Origin: Glaciecola sp. XM2
GTDB taxonomy: Bacteria > Pseudomonadota > Gammaproteobacteria > Enterobacterales > Alteromonadaceae
NCBI RefSeq assembly: GCF_018595715.1
Contig: NZ_JAHEOJ010000020.1
Coordinates: forward strand, 558,001 to 622,000
DNA: 64,000 bases
Direction of reading: 5' to 3'
In this document: in pieces, positions 8,343-16,879 of the stretch
How positions within the stretch are numbered: position 1 is the stretch's first letter
How the letters are laid out: each line of letters opens with the position of its first letter
The notes under the pieces: model-generated
Database searches by the model: none
What the model saw: the letters and a program-made list of their open reading frames with translations, nothing else
What the model was told of the DNA's origin: nothing
Position numbers and translations under genes: made by a program

Positions 8343-9470
8343 CTATTTAGTTCCTTTCGAAAGTTGTTCAGCAATTCTTTCGCACGCTTTACCGTCACCA
8401 TATGGATTATGAGCGAAGCTCATTTGTTTGTACGCTTCGCTATCATTTAGCAACTTATCAATTTCGATACATATTTTATTTGTATCAGTCCCAACTAATT
8501 TGACTGTCCCAGCAGCAACCGCTTCTGGTCTCTCTGTTGTATCTCGCATAACTAAAACCGGCTTACCCAAAGAAGGCGCTTCTTCTTGAATGCCGCCAGA
8601 ATCAGTCAAAATAATTGTCGCAAGATCCATCAAATAGACAAACTCAAGATACTGTTGTGGCTCGATCAACTTAATATTTGAAATATTAGATAAGAGTCTA
8701 TTTACCGGTTCTGAAACAGCAGGGTTAAGATGAACGGGATACAATATTTCAACATCATTGTACTTGGTCGCAATGCTCGCCAATGCTTTACAAATGTTAT
8801 CAAAACCGTGACCAAAATTTTCTCGTCTGTGTCCTGTCACCAATATCAATCTTTTTGATTTATCTAAAAATGCAAACTTGGCAGACATTTTTGTTTGTAA
8901 ATCGAGGTCATTTTTTAACTTATCCCTTACCAATAGCAATGCGTCAATCACGGTATTACCTGTTATTGAAATGGCTTCTTTTGGATAATTTTCACGTAAT
9001 AGATTGTTGGCAGATTGTGTAGTAGGCGCAAAGTGGTAAGTGGTAATAGCACTTGTAAGTTTGCGGTTAGCTTCCTCTGGCCAAGGAGAATATATGTTTC
9101 CAGTCCTGAGTCCTGCTTCAACGTGCCCCACTGCGATTTGTTCGTAGTAAGAGGCCAAACTGGCAGCAAAGGTGGTAGCTGTGTCGCCATGAACAAGTAC
9201 TACGTCTGGCTCAAAGTCCAATAATACGGGCTTCATTTGCACCAGTATTTTAGCCGTTAGGTCGTTCAAGGTTTGTTTGTGCTTCATCAAGTCTAGGTCG
9301 TAATCAGGGGTGATCTCAAATAACTCTAATACCTGATCTAACATTTCTCTGTGCTGCGCGGTAACACACACCTTAGATTCGAATTGCGGGTCTAACTGAA
9401 GAAACTTTACTAAGGGCGCCATTTTTATAGCTTCTGGCCGAGTTCCAAATACACAAAGGACTTTTTTCAT
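8343..9470 (-). CDS. wecB: UDP-N-acetylglucosamine 2-epimerase (non-hydrolysing)
   Basis: It interconverts UDP-GlcNAc and UDP-ManNAc. The 375 residues match E. coli WecB. The start [20 protein letters not shown] is the family signature, followed by [25 protein letters not shown] and, in the C-terminal half, TGHRRENFG and [15 protein letters not shown]. It is the first gene of a two-gene minus-strand unit with wecC, whose start codon directly follows the wecB stop. The product would also be the right kind of precursor for sugars in the second polysaccharide locus 45 kb away, but the tight linkage to wecC argues for UDP-ManNAcA supply. Confidence 0.95.
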   Translation of the reverse strand: MKKVLCVFGTRPEAIKMAPLVKFLQLDPQFESKVCVTAQHREMLDQVLELFEITPDYDLDLMKHKQTLNDLTAKILVQMKPVLLDFEPDVVLVHGDTATTFAASLASYYEQIAVGHVEAGLRTGNIYSPWPEEANRKLTSAITTYHFAPTTQSANNLLRENYPKEAISITGNTVIDALLLVRDKLKNDLDLQTKMSAKFAFLDKSKRLILVTGHRRENFGHGFDNICKALASIATKYNDVEILYPVHLNPAVSEPVNRLLSNISNIKLIEPQQYLEFVYLMDLATIILTDSGGIQEEAPSLGKPVLVMRDTTERPEAVAAGTVKLVGTDTNKICIEIDKLLNDSEAYKQMSFAHNPYGDGKACERIAEQLSKGTK

Positions 9471-9686
9471 TTAATACTTAATTCCTACTTGAACTGGGTG
9501 AGTTGGAATTCAGAAGATAGATCCTACTCAAAACAATCATAGAGTATAAGAAGAATTACAGCTATTTACTATCCCCGTAGCAGAGAAGCCCGACATATTT
9601 CGGTCAACCTAGTTCAGCTACTATTTTAGAGGAGGATTCCACAATATCATTAAGTCTTTCTTGTGAATGTAGAGACAAGTCAGTCA

Positions 9687-9713
9687 ATAGCTTTTTTTAC
9701 ACCTAAAAGCTAT
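9687..9713. repeat. Inverted repeat upstream of the SGNH hydrolase gene
   Basis: ATAGCTTTT and AAAAGCTAT form perfect 9-base arms around a 9-base spacer, ending 34 bases before the ATG at 9748. No T run follows, so an operator or leader hairpin fits better than a terminator. The rest of the 9471-9747 gap shows nothing recognisable. Confidence 0.3.
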
Positions 9714-9747
9714 AGTTTAAAAATTACACCTTTATACCAATTTGTAC

Positions 9748-10395
9748 ATGACACTTAAAAAGACTTCCATGTTTTATTTCGCTGGCGGATTTGTTTTGCT
9801 TGTTGCTTTAGCAAGCTTTGCAATCTTACAGACAGACCGCAATACCAAACTGCAGCTGCAATATTATTTTGCCGATCGATTATTAGTTGGTGAGTCACAC
9901 ACTTTGTTTGCTGGCAGCTCAACTATCGCGAGATTTCCTGAACAATTAGCTTATGGGTGCGGTAAGGTCAGTATTCGCGGTTTTGAAAATGGTCTTATTT
10001 CACATGTATTATCTTATTTAGAGCAAGCCCCAGTTGGTAAGTGGCAAGCAGCTGTATTTTATGTGGGTGAGAACGATATTGTTTACGGCTCTGATTTGCA
10101 AACACTGCTGAGCGATGTACAGGACTTAGTAGCTTTGTCCTATGAAAAAAACATACGCCATATCGCTTTTATGAGCGTAAAAAATTCGCCAGCGAGAGCA
10201 CAATTTCATTCGAAATTTCAAGCATATAATCAAATGCTTTTAAAAAAAGAGGAAGAGGAACGAACGATATATATTTTGCCGCTGCATAAACTTGTTTCAG
10301 CAACAGAGTACGTGAGCGACGGTGTTCACCTCAATGCTACTGGCTACAATCAGCTTGCTAAAAGTGCCAATCGGTTTTGCAATGATGCGCTTTGA
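9748..10395 (+). CDS. Membrane-anchored SGNH/GDSL-type hydrolase
   Basis: A hydrophobic N-terminal segment (about residues 7-26 from the ATG at 9748) should anchor the protein with its catalytic domain in the periplasm. SGNH blocks are visible: LFAGSSTIARF (block I, nucleophile Ser), GFENGLISHV (Gly block), YVGENDIVYG (block III Asn) and DGVHLNATGY (block V Asp/His). The family includes acetyl esterases and acetyl transferases acting on glycans. The gene overlaps the following acyltransferase-3 gene by 14 bases, so the pair probably adds and removes, or relays, acyl groups on the polysaccharide (inference). A TTG two codons earlier (9742) is an alternative start. Confidence 0.75.
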   Translation: MTLKKTSMFYFAGGFVLLVALASFAILQTDRNTKLQLQYYFADRLLVGESHTLFAGSSTIARFPEQLAYGCGKVSIRGFENGLISHVLSYLEQAPVGKWQAAVFYVGENDIVYGSDLQTLLSDVQDLVALSYEKNIRHIAFMSVKNSPARAQFHSKFQAYNQMLLKKEEEERTIYILPLHKLVSATEYVSDGVHLNATGYNQLAKSANRFCNDAL

Positions 10396-11473
10396 GCATC
10401 TTGATAATTTACGCGCGATACTCATGATGCTCGGCATTGTGTTGCACAGTGCTGCGGTATTTTCGACCCACGAATATTGGTTGGTGAGTTACGAACGAAC
10501 ATCCATATATTTTGATTGGTTAATATCGACCATCCATACTTTTAGAATGCCTTTATTTTTTATGATTGCAGGCTTTTTTGCGCTAATGCTATTGCAGCGT
10601 TATAAAACTCGCAAGTTTATAACTAACCGAACAAACCGAATTGTTGTCCCATTTATTAGTGCATTTTTATTGCTCAACCCATTTCAAAACTTACTAATGA
10701 GCATGTATTACCAACAACTAGAAGCACCAAAAAATTATTTTATCGAGTATTCAATATCACACCTTTGGTTTTTAGTTAACTTAATGGGTTATTGTATCCT
10801 TTTATGGTTGGGGATAATGGTAATGCGTAGTTTGCGTATTAAAGTCAAAATATTAAGGTTACCAAAGCAAGCCTTTTTAGCCGCAGTATTAATATTTCCA
10901 ATTTTTAATATTAGCGTTCTTGCCGCAGGTAATTTAGGTGTGCATATTTATGAAGATCTAGTGCTTTTAGGCCAGCCGGTTACATTTATGTATTATTTAG
11001 CCTTCTTTTTATTTGGAGCGGTTATATTTTTGTATAAACCTTGGGTAGAGTTGATAGAAACGAATCGTTTTATATATTTAAGCTTAACTATCGCCGCATT
11101 ATTAGTAATGGGTTCGCTATTCGAAATGATCCCTGCAGAGCCGGAGGGTATTTTTTTAAAAATAGGCCGCGAGTATTTGGAAACAATCAGCATATTGTTA
11201 ATCTGCTTATTTTTGTGGTCGTTTTTTGCTCGTTTATTAAAGGCGTCTAGCAAGGTTATGAAGTACTTATCCGAAGCATCGTATACAGTTTATTTGTTCC
11301 ATCACATATTGGTAGTTGCGTTTGTCATTTTAATAAATCTTAATGGCATAAACGCACACCCGGCAATACTGTTCACTTGCTTGGTAGCTTTAGTTTTCAT
11401 ATCCAGCTTAGCAATACATCAGTTTGTTATCATGCGTGTTTCTCGCTTACGCTTCATGTTTAATGGAAGATAG
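10382..11473 (+). CDS. Acyltransferase 3 family membrane protein (glycan O-acyltransferase)
   Basis: A polytopic membrane protein of about 363 residues. The start ATG at 10382 gives MMRFEHLDNLRAILMMLGI and then VLHSA, the usual acyltransferase-3 N-terminus with its conserved His in the first membrane helix; the open frame runs further upstream but only within the SGNH gene. Roughly ten hydrophobic segments follow, with RMPLFFMIAGFF early on and SEASYTVYLFHHILVV near the end. Family members move acyl groups, usually acetyl, onto surface glycans or glucans (OafA/OpgC type). The start overlaps the SGNH gene, implying translational coupling and a shared job. Confidence 0.82.
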   Translation: MMRFEHLDNLRAILMMLGIVLHSAAVFSTHEYWLVSYERTSIYFDWLISTIHTFRMPLFFMIAGFFALMLLQRYKTRKFITNRTNRIVVPFISAFLLLNPFQNLLMSMYYQQLEAPKNYFIEYSISHLWFLVNLMGYCILLWLGIMVMRSLRIKVKILRLPKQAFLAAVLIFPIFNISVLAAGNLGVHIYEDLVLLGQPVTFMYYLAFFLFGAVIFLYKPWVELIETNRFIYLSLTIAALLVMGSLFEMIPAEPEGIFLKIGREYLETISILLICLFLWSFFARLLKASSKVMKYLSEASYTVYLFHHILVVAFVILINLNGINAHPAILFTCLVALVFISSLAIHQFVIMRVSRLRFMFNGR

Positions 11474-11668
11474 GCTTTTCGTTTAGTATGTATTTTATAG
11501 CGAGGGTTTTATGGAGATTGCCCTCTACTACGCCATATTTTCCCTAACTCGAAAACGGATCAGGATACGTCAACCAAACCTAGTCACAATCCGATGTTTA
11601 TAAGCATCGATTTAATCGTCAAAACTGTTAACATTATGAATTATTGATGTAATTGAGACTCTACACTA

Positions 11669-12787
11669 ATGCGAAAGGTACTACTGTTAAGAACATCTGG
11701 GCAACTCCTAGGAGCAGAGAGGGTGATTCTTGAAGTCGCAAAGTACCTTCCTGATCTTAATTATCACCCTATAATTGGTGTGCCCTACGAGCTTAATCAT
11801 CCAGTGCCGGAGTTTGCCGAAACGGCACAAAAACAAGGGTACGAAGTAGCACTGTTCCCCGTAAAAAGCGCCTTTGACATGGCCGCACTAAAAACCATAA
11901 AAACATTTGTGCAAGACAACCATGTTGACATTATTCACTCTCATGGCTACCGCGAAGACTTCTACGCCCTCTTTAGTAAAACACAAGCAAAACTAGTGGC
12001 CACTAATCATTTATGGAAGCGTACTACTCTAAAACTCAAACTATATGCCGCCTTAGATGCACATATACTCAAGCGCTTTAACGCTATTGTTGCGGTGTCT
12101 GAGCCCGTAAAGCAAGATATGCTCGAAAAAGGCATTGACGAGCAAAAAATAACGGTGATTGCCAATGGAATAGACCCAGCTAACTACCAGCCTGTTGCAA
12201 ATGCAAACATGCTAAAGGAGGCCCTGAATATACCGAAAGACCATATCGTGATTGGTACCTTAAGCAGTTTAACCGTTGAGAAGGGCATTGCGCATGCTAT
12301 TGCCGCCTTCGCTAAATCTAAAAAAACTTTACCGAATATCCATTTACTCGTGGTGGGTGCCGGTGAGCAATTAGATAATTTAATCGCGTTAACGGAACAG
12401 TATCAGCTTACAAACGCCGTTACCTTTGCAGGCCGGCGTAGCGACATTAACAATGTGCTTAACATTATGGACATATTTGCGTTGCCGTCTTTAAGCGAGG
12501 GCCTGCCCATGGCAATGCTTGAGGCCATGGCAGCTCAAAAAGCCGTTATTGCCACCACGGTTGGTGACGTACCAAAGGTAATAAATAAAGACAATGGCCT
12601 ATTAGTCGCGCCTGGCGATGAAGAAGCCTTAGCCAATGCAATGGTAGAGTTAGCATCAAATAAAAATACTATTACCAGCATGGGTAAAGCCGCCCGCCAA
12701 CGGGTGGTAGATGCGTTTTCTTCAAGCGCGATGGCAAGTGCAAATGTTGCTATTTATAATCAATTATTTAACGAACAAAGCAGGTAG
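11669..12787 (+). CDS. Glycosyltransferase family 4
   Basis: A 372-residue GT-B enzyme. The N-terminal domain (MRKVLLLRTSGQLLGAERVI) contains the acceptor-side region DIIHSHGYREDFYAL. The C-terminal donor domain has GTLSSLTVEKGI, VVGAGEQL and the EX7E motif EGLPMAMLE followed by AMAAQKAVIATTVGDVPKVI. It is the first of three consecutive plus-strand glycosyltransferase genes (gaps of 3 and 1 bases) that lead into the exosortase gene. It is therefore most likely an exopolysaccharide assembly enzyme of the XrtA-associated locus. The sugar specificity is not readable. The 195-base leader (11474-11668) shows no clear promoter. Confidence 0.88.
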   Translation: MRKVLLLRTSGQLLGAERVILEVAKYLPDLNYHPIIGVPYELNHPVPEFAETAQKQGYEVALFPVKSAFDMAALKTIKTFVQDNHVDIIHSHGYREDFYALFSKTQAKLVATNHLWKRTTLKLKLYAALDAHILKRFNAIVAVSEPVKQDMLEKGIDEQKITVIANGIDPANYQPVANANMLKEALNIPKDHIVIGTLSSLTVEKGIAHAIAAFAKSKKTLPNIHLLVVGAGEQLDNLIALTEQYQLTNAVTFAGRRSDINNVLNIMDIFALPSLSEGLPMAMLEAMAAQKAVIATTVGDVPKVINKDNGLLVAPGDEEALANAMVELASNKNTITSMGKAARQRVVDAFSSSAMASANVAIYNQLFNEQSR

Positions 12788-12790
12788 CTT

Positions 12791-13900
12791 GTGAGAATTG
12801 GACTCATCATCGACACCTTCAATATCGGCGGAGCCGAAACTATGGTTTTTGAAACCGCAAAGCTACTTAAAGGCAATGGCCATAAGCCTATTTTATTGCA
12901 TTTTGGCAGCGCCTACGTTGAGAGCTTTTGCGCACACGAGCAAATAGAGCAACATGTTATTCCCAATCGCCGTTTTTATAAAAAAACACTTTTACTACCG
13001 CTTTTTGCGTTTAAAACGAAAGCGTTTGTTAATGCGCTGAACTTAGATTGTTTGCATGCACATTTGTTTGGGCCTATTGTGGCGTTTGCCCCCTTGGCCT
13101 GGATGATAAAACTCCCCTTTATAGGCACACTTCATGATGTTTACATGGTTGAAGGCGCACCCCACCGTGCTGCATTGTTAAAGTTAGCAATGTTCTTTAA
13201 CGCCAAGCTGGTGACCGTTTCTAACCCAATGAAGCAGTTTTATGTAAAAACACTTAAATGCAAAGAAGACGCGATTACCTATATACCCAATTGTACAAAA
13301 TTCAATGAGTACCTCAATAACCGCCAAGCTCTCCGAGAGGCGCTTGATTTAGCGCCCCAAGATATTGCGATTATTTCAGTAGGTCGCTTAGTTGAACTCA
13401 AGCGATTTGACATTTTGATTGATGCAATCGCAAAGCTACCCAATCACGAGGCAATAAAAGTATTTATTGTTGGAGACGGGCCACAAAAAGATAAGCTTGC
13501 TCAACTTATTTCACAGCATCGCCTTACCAACACGGTCACCATGTTGGGAGAGCGTGATGATGTAGAAGAATTGCTTGCAGCATCTGACATATTTTCTCTT
13601 ACTTCAGAAACCGAAGGAATGTCTAAGAGCATCTTAGAGGCATTGGCCGCAAACTTACCAGTATTGGCCACTAATGTTGGCGGTAACAAAGACTTAGTCA
13701 TTCACGACCAAAATGGGTATCTGATTGAAGATCATCAGCCATCTTCGTTAACCGATTACATAAAAGTACTGATTCAAAATGCTGAACTTAGGCAGAAAAT
13801 GGGCGATGAAAGTCGCAACCTAGTAGAGGCGGAATACAATTCAGAGCTATTCTTACAGCGCCATCTCGCCATTTACAAACAAACAAGTGAAAAACGTTAA
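12791..13900 (+). CDS. Glycosyltransferase family 4
   Basis: A 369-residue GT-B enzyme starting at a GTG that directly follows the preceding gene. MRIGLIIDTFNIGGAETMVF is the typical GT4 N-terminus with the GGAE loop. The donor domain shows SVGRLVELKRFDILIDAI, VGDGPQKDKL and the EX7E motif EGMSKSILE, then ALAANLPVLATNVGGNKDLV. It is similar in architecture to the preceding gene (both GT4, same operon), so one may be an ancient duplicate. It probably adds one residue of the exopolysaccharide repeat unit at the inner membrane. Confidence 0.88.
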   Translation: MRIGLIIDTFNIGGAETMVFETAKLLKGNGHKPILLHFGSAYVESFCAHEQIEQHVIPNRRFYKKTLLLPLFAFKTKAFVNALNLDCLHAHLFGPIVAFAPLAWMIKLPFIGTLHDVYMVEGAPHRAALLKLAMFFNAKLVTVSNPMKQFYVKTLKCKEDAITYIPNCTKFNEYLNNRQALREALDLAPQDIAIISVGRLVELKRFDILIDAIAKLPNHEAIKVFIVGDGPQKDKLAQLISQHRLTNTVTMLGERDDVEELLAASDIFSLTSETEGMSKSILEALAANLPVLATNVGGNKDLVIHDQNGYLIEDHQPSSLTDYIKVLIQNAELRQKMGDESRNLVEAEYNSELFLQRHLAIYKQTSEKR

Positions 13901-13901
13901 T

Positions 13902-15137
13902 ATGAAAATACTTTGGCTATCGCACCTCGTTCCTTACCCCCCTAAAGCGGGTGTTTTGCTTCGCTCTCACCATTTGGTAAACGAACTAGCAAAACACCAC
14001 GAGGTGCATTTAATAGCGTTTAATCAAAAGACACTCATTGAGCCTTACTTTGATAGCTATGAACACGGCACTCGAGTTGCCTACGACAAAATGCGTGAGA
14101 TATGTGAGCGCGTGCATTTTATTGATTGCCCTATGGATAAGTCTTCACTTTCTAAGCCACTTTGTGCACTTAAGAGCCTATTTTCGAAACACCCTTACAA
14201 CATAAATTGGTTGAGTGATCCAGCCTATGGCGCAATGGTTAAAGAATGGCACCAAGAAGAAAACTACGACCTTATACATTGCGATACGATCAGTTTAGCG
14301 CCATATGTTGACGATATTGAAAACTGCCTACTAAGCCTTGATCATCACAACGTAGAATCTCATATGCTAACCAGGCGCGCGCAACTAGACAGCAACTTGC
14401 TAAAACGATTTTATTTTTGGCAAGAAGGCGTGAGAGTAAAATCATACGAACAAGAAGTTTGCCCTAAATTTGATACCAACCTTACGTGCTCTGAACTAGA
14501 TTCTGTTCGCTTTGAAGAGTTTTGCCCCAATGCAAGCTTTACAGAAGTACCAAATGGCGTGGATATCAATGCTTTTACACCCGCAAAGCAAGAGCCTAAA
14601 CCCGCAAGTTTAATATTTATAGGTACCCTAGACTGGTACCCTAATACTCGAGCAGTGCGATATATCGCCAACGAAATATGGCCAAAACTAAAAGCACAAA
14701 TTCCTAATATAGAAGTCAATATTATTGGTGCTGGCGCGCCGAGTGACTTAATCAAACTTAGCGAGTCAGAACAAAACTTCAATGTGTTGGGGTTTGTGGA
14801 TGATTTAAAACCTTATTTTGATAATGCCACAGCATATGTATGCCCTATTGATGATGGTGGCGGTACTAAACTGAAATTACTAGACGCCTTTGCATCTGGC
14901 AAAGCGGTTGTTGCACACCAAGTGGCGTGTGAAGGGCTAAGAGTAGAAGATGGCAAGCAAGTGCTTATTGCTAATGACCCAGAGACCTATGTTGAGCAAA
15001 TCAAAAAAGTAATCAACGATAAAGCGCTGCGACAAGAGCTAGAGATACATGCTCGAGCGCATGCCGAGAATCACTTTTCGTTTAGCTCTATTGGCAAGCA
15101 ACTCGCAGATCATTTTATGGCGCTAACAAAATCATAA
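13902..15137 (+). CDS. Sugar transferase of the PEP-CTERM/exosortase-associated type
   Basis: The start is taken as ATG 13902 (MKILWLSHLVPYPPKAG), one base after the stop of the preceding gene; a GTG at 13887 would add five residues that lack family likeness. The 411 residues have a GT-B layout: SRxH-like acceptor region, LDHHNVESHM, FIGTLDWYPNTRAVRYI, and a donor loop DDGGGTKLKLLDAFASGKAVV in which the first acid of EX7E is replaced. This pattern fits the "sugar transferase, PEP-CTERM/EpsH1 system associated" group. The position immediately before xrtA supports that assignment. Confidence 0.8.
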   Translation: MKILWLSHLVPYPPKAGVLLRSHHLVNELAKHHEVHLIAFNQKTLIEPYFDSYEHGTRVAYDKMREICERVHFIDCPMDKSSLSKPLCALKSLFSKHPYNINWLSDPAYGAMVKEWHQEENYDLIHCDTISLAPYVDDIENCLLSLDHHNVESHMLTRRAQLDSNLLKRFYFWQEGVRVKSYEQEVCPKFDTNLTCSELDSVRFEEFCPNASFTEVPNGVDINAFTPAKQEPKPASLIFIGTLDWYPNTRAVRYIANEIWPKLKAQIPNIEVNIIGAGAPSDLIKLSESEQNFNVLGFVDDLKPYFDNATAYVCPIDDGGGTKLKLLDAFASGKAVVAHQVACEGLRVEDGKQVLIANDPETYVEQIKKVINDKALRQELEIHARAHAENHFSFSSIGKQLADHFMALTKS

Positions 15138-15318
15138 GATATTCGACCCACAGGGTGAAAAAGATGCTTAAAACAAAACAAGCATTTGAAAATACAGTAA
15201 GCTTATGAGTACTATGTAGGTTGTTCATTTGGCGTGAAAATGAAAACCCTACCATACGGCTTCAAACTGTAATTATTAGGAAGTAATTACGGCACACCAA
15301 ACAATTTATGAGGGAGTT

Positions 15319-16812
15319 ATGCAGTTTTTACAGTTGAGCCAAAACCTTACTAAGCAGCAGAAAACTTATACGTTCTGCCTAGTACTTGCATTGGTTATTT
15401 TGGCATTCGTTTTATTCGAAACGTTTCAAAGCCTCAATACACTTTGGCAATTTAACAATGAGTCATATTCTCATGGGTATCTAGTCCTCGGTTTAATTTT
15501 GTATAGCTTTTATGAAAGGCGCGATCTATTCGTTTTTAAGCCCACTTTGTCTCCAGTGCCGTTAGCACTCGTAGTGGGGCTTGCCTGGACGGCGACAAAC
15601 AGCGTTAACGTAAAATTGGGCGAATACTTATTACTCCCCGCCATTTTATTTTTATTCATTGTTACTTGTGTAGGTTGGAAGCGTTCATTAACGTTTGCGT
15701 TGCCTATCGCGGCATTATTCTGCGCTTTGCCAATCATTAGTTACGTCAACGAGTTCTTACAAGTGCTCACTGTGTTAGTGGTGTCAAACATGATGAAAAT
15801 GACTGACATCACGGCATTTATCGATGGATTCTTCATCACGCTACCACATGGGATATTGCATGTTGATACAAGCTGTTCAGGCCTAAGTTATTTAAGCGCG
15901 GGTATTACCTTTGCGATGATATATTCATTTATGAGTATTCGACGGAAGCGCGTGGTTGCATTTTCTTTGGTGTTTATCGTTATTTTATCGTTGATTGCCA
16001 ATTGGATAAGAGTGTTTCTTTTAGTGGTAGTCGCTTACGACTCAAAAATGCAAAGCCCGCTTGTTGCTGAGCACGGTTTTATGGGCTGGATCATCTTCGC
16101 ATTTATCTTCGTGTTTTATCTGTTCGTAATGCGGAAAATTGAAGCTCGGTTTGATAGTAAGCCGTCAGAAAGTGCGGTTAGCGACGAACAAAGCTCTCAA
16201 CAACTTAATAGCAATGTTAGCTTTGCTAAAAGTACTAGTCCTTTGTTGATAGCAATTGCAATTGCTATTGCGCCTATATACGCAGGTATTGCTAAGCCTG
16301 ATGAAGCTTCTCTTGCCAGTATGAGCGTTTCATTTCCTGAGAGCTTTGAAGGAGCATTAATCGAAGATTATACAAATCAAGACAGTGTTGTGTTTCTGGG
16401 GGCTGATGAAGCACGCAAGGTGTCGGGTGAAAAAGGCGAGCTTGAATACACCGCATATGCTGTTTTGTATAAAACACAAAGCCAAGAAAAAGAAATGATT
16501 TATTATAAAAACAAGGTGGGTGAAAACTTAATCGGCCAAAGTACGCTCAATGTTGGCGATGCTCCAATAAATTATGCTATTGAGCAAGGCCAAGAAGACA
16601 ACCTTGTATTTTGGCTCTACCGTGTAGGCGAATCTGAAGCACTCACGTCAGCTAGCGTAAAAGCAACTCAGGTGAAGTACATGTTTGAAAGTGCCCCAGC
16701 ACTTGCCTTAATACTCAAGTTACCCTGTGGGTCTGACTGTAATAGCGTTTTAAATGCTGACGAAACCCTAACGCTCCTTGAGCAATTGCGTAGCGTAACA
16801 GTAGGGCAATAA
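15319..16812 (+). CDS. xrtA: Exosortase A fused to a C-terminal EpsI domain
   Basis: A membrane cysteine transpeptidase-like enzyme thought to cleave and process PEP-CTERM proteins at the inner membrane. Residues 1-280 are polytopic with the exosortase catalytic set: Cys186 in DTSCSGLSYL, Arg231 in NWIRVFLL and His252 in AEHGFMGW. After a polar linker and another hydrophobic segment (about residues 312-328), residues 330-497 form an EpsI-like domain (SFPESFEGALI, VLYKTQSQEKEMIYYKNKVG), which in many genomes is a separate gene. GAGGGAG precedes the ATG. It lies among exopolysaccharide genes 8-10 kb from two candidate substrates, as expected for the XrtA system. Confidence 0.9.
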   Translation: MQFLQLSQNLTKQQKTYTFCLVLALVILAFVLFETFQSLNTLWQFNNESYSHGYLVLGLILYSFYERRDLFVFKPTLSPVPLALVVGLAWTATNSVNVKLGEYLLLPAILFLFIVTCVGWKRSLTFALPIAALFCALPIISYVNEFLQVLTVLVVSNMMKMTDITAFIDGFFITLPHGILHVDTSCSGLSYLSAGITFAMIYSFMSIRRKRVVAFSLVFIVILSLIANWIRVFLLVVVAYDSKMQSPLVAEHGFMGWIIFAFIFVFYLFVMRKIEARFDSKPSESAVSDEQSSQQLNSNVSFAKSTSPLLIAIAIAIAPIYAGIAKPDEASLASMSVSFPESFEGALIEDYTNQDSVVFLGADEARKVSGEKGELEYTAYAVLYKTQSQEKEMIYYKNKVGENLIGQSTLNVGDAPINYAIEQGQEDNLVFWLYRVGESEALTSASVKATQVKYMFESAPALALILKLPCGSDCNSVLNADETLTLLEQLRSVTVGQ

Positions 16813-16879
16813 AAGCATTAGGGGCATATTTTAAATAGTGCGGAGTTTTTTGCACGTGGCCTACGAGATTGTTTAGTGC

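Noticed and set aside
15153-15168. GG-N10-GC spacing (GGGTGAAAAAGATGCT) upstream of the exosortase gene
   Set aside because: It lacks the conserved C after GG and the TTGC at -12, so it fits the sigma54 consensus poorly and was not called a promoter.
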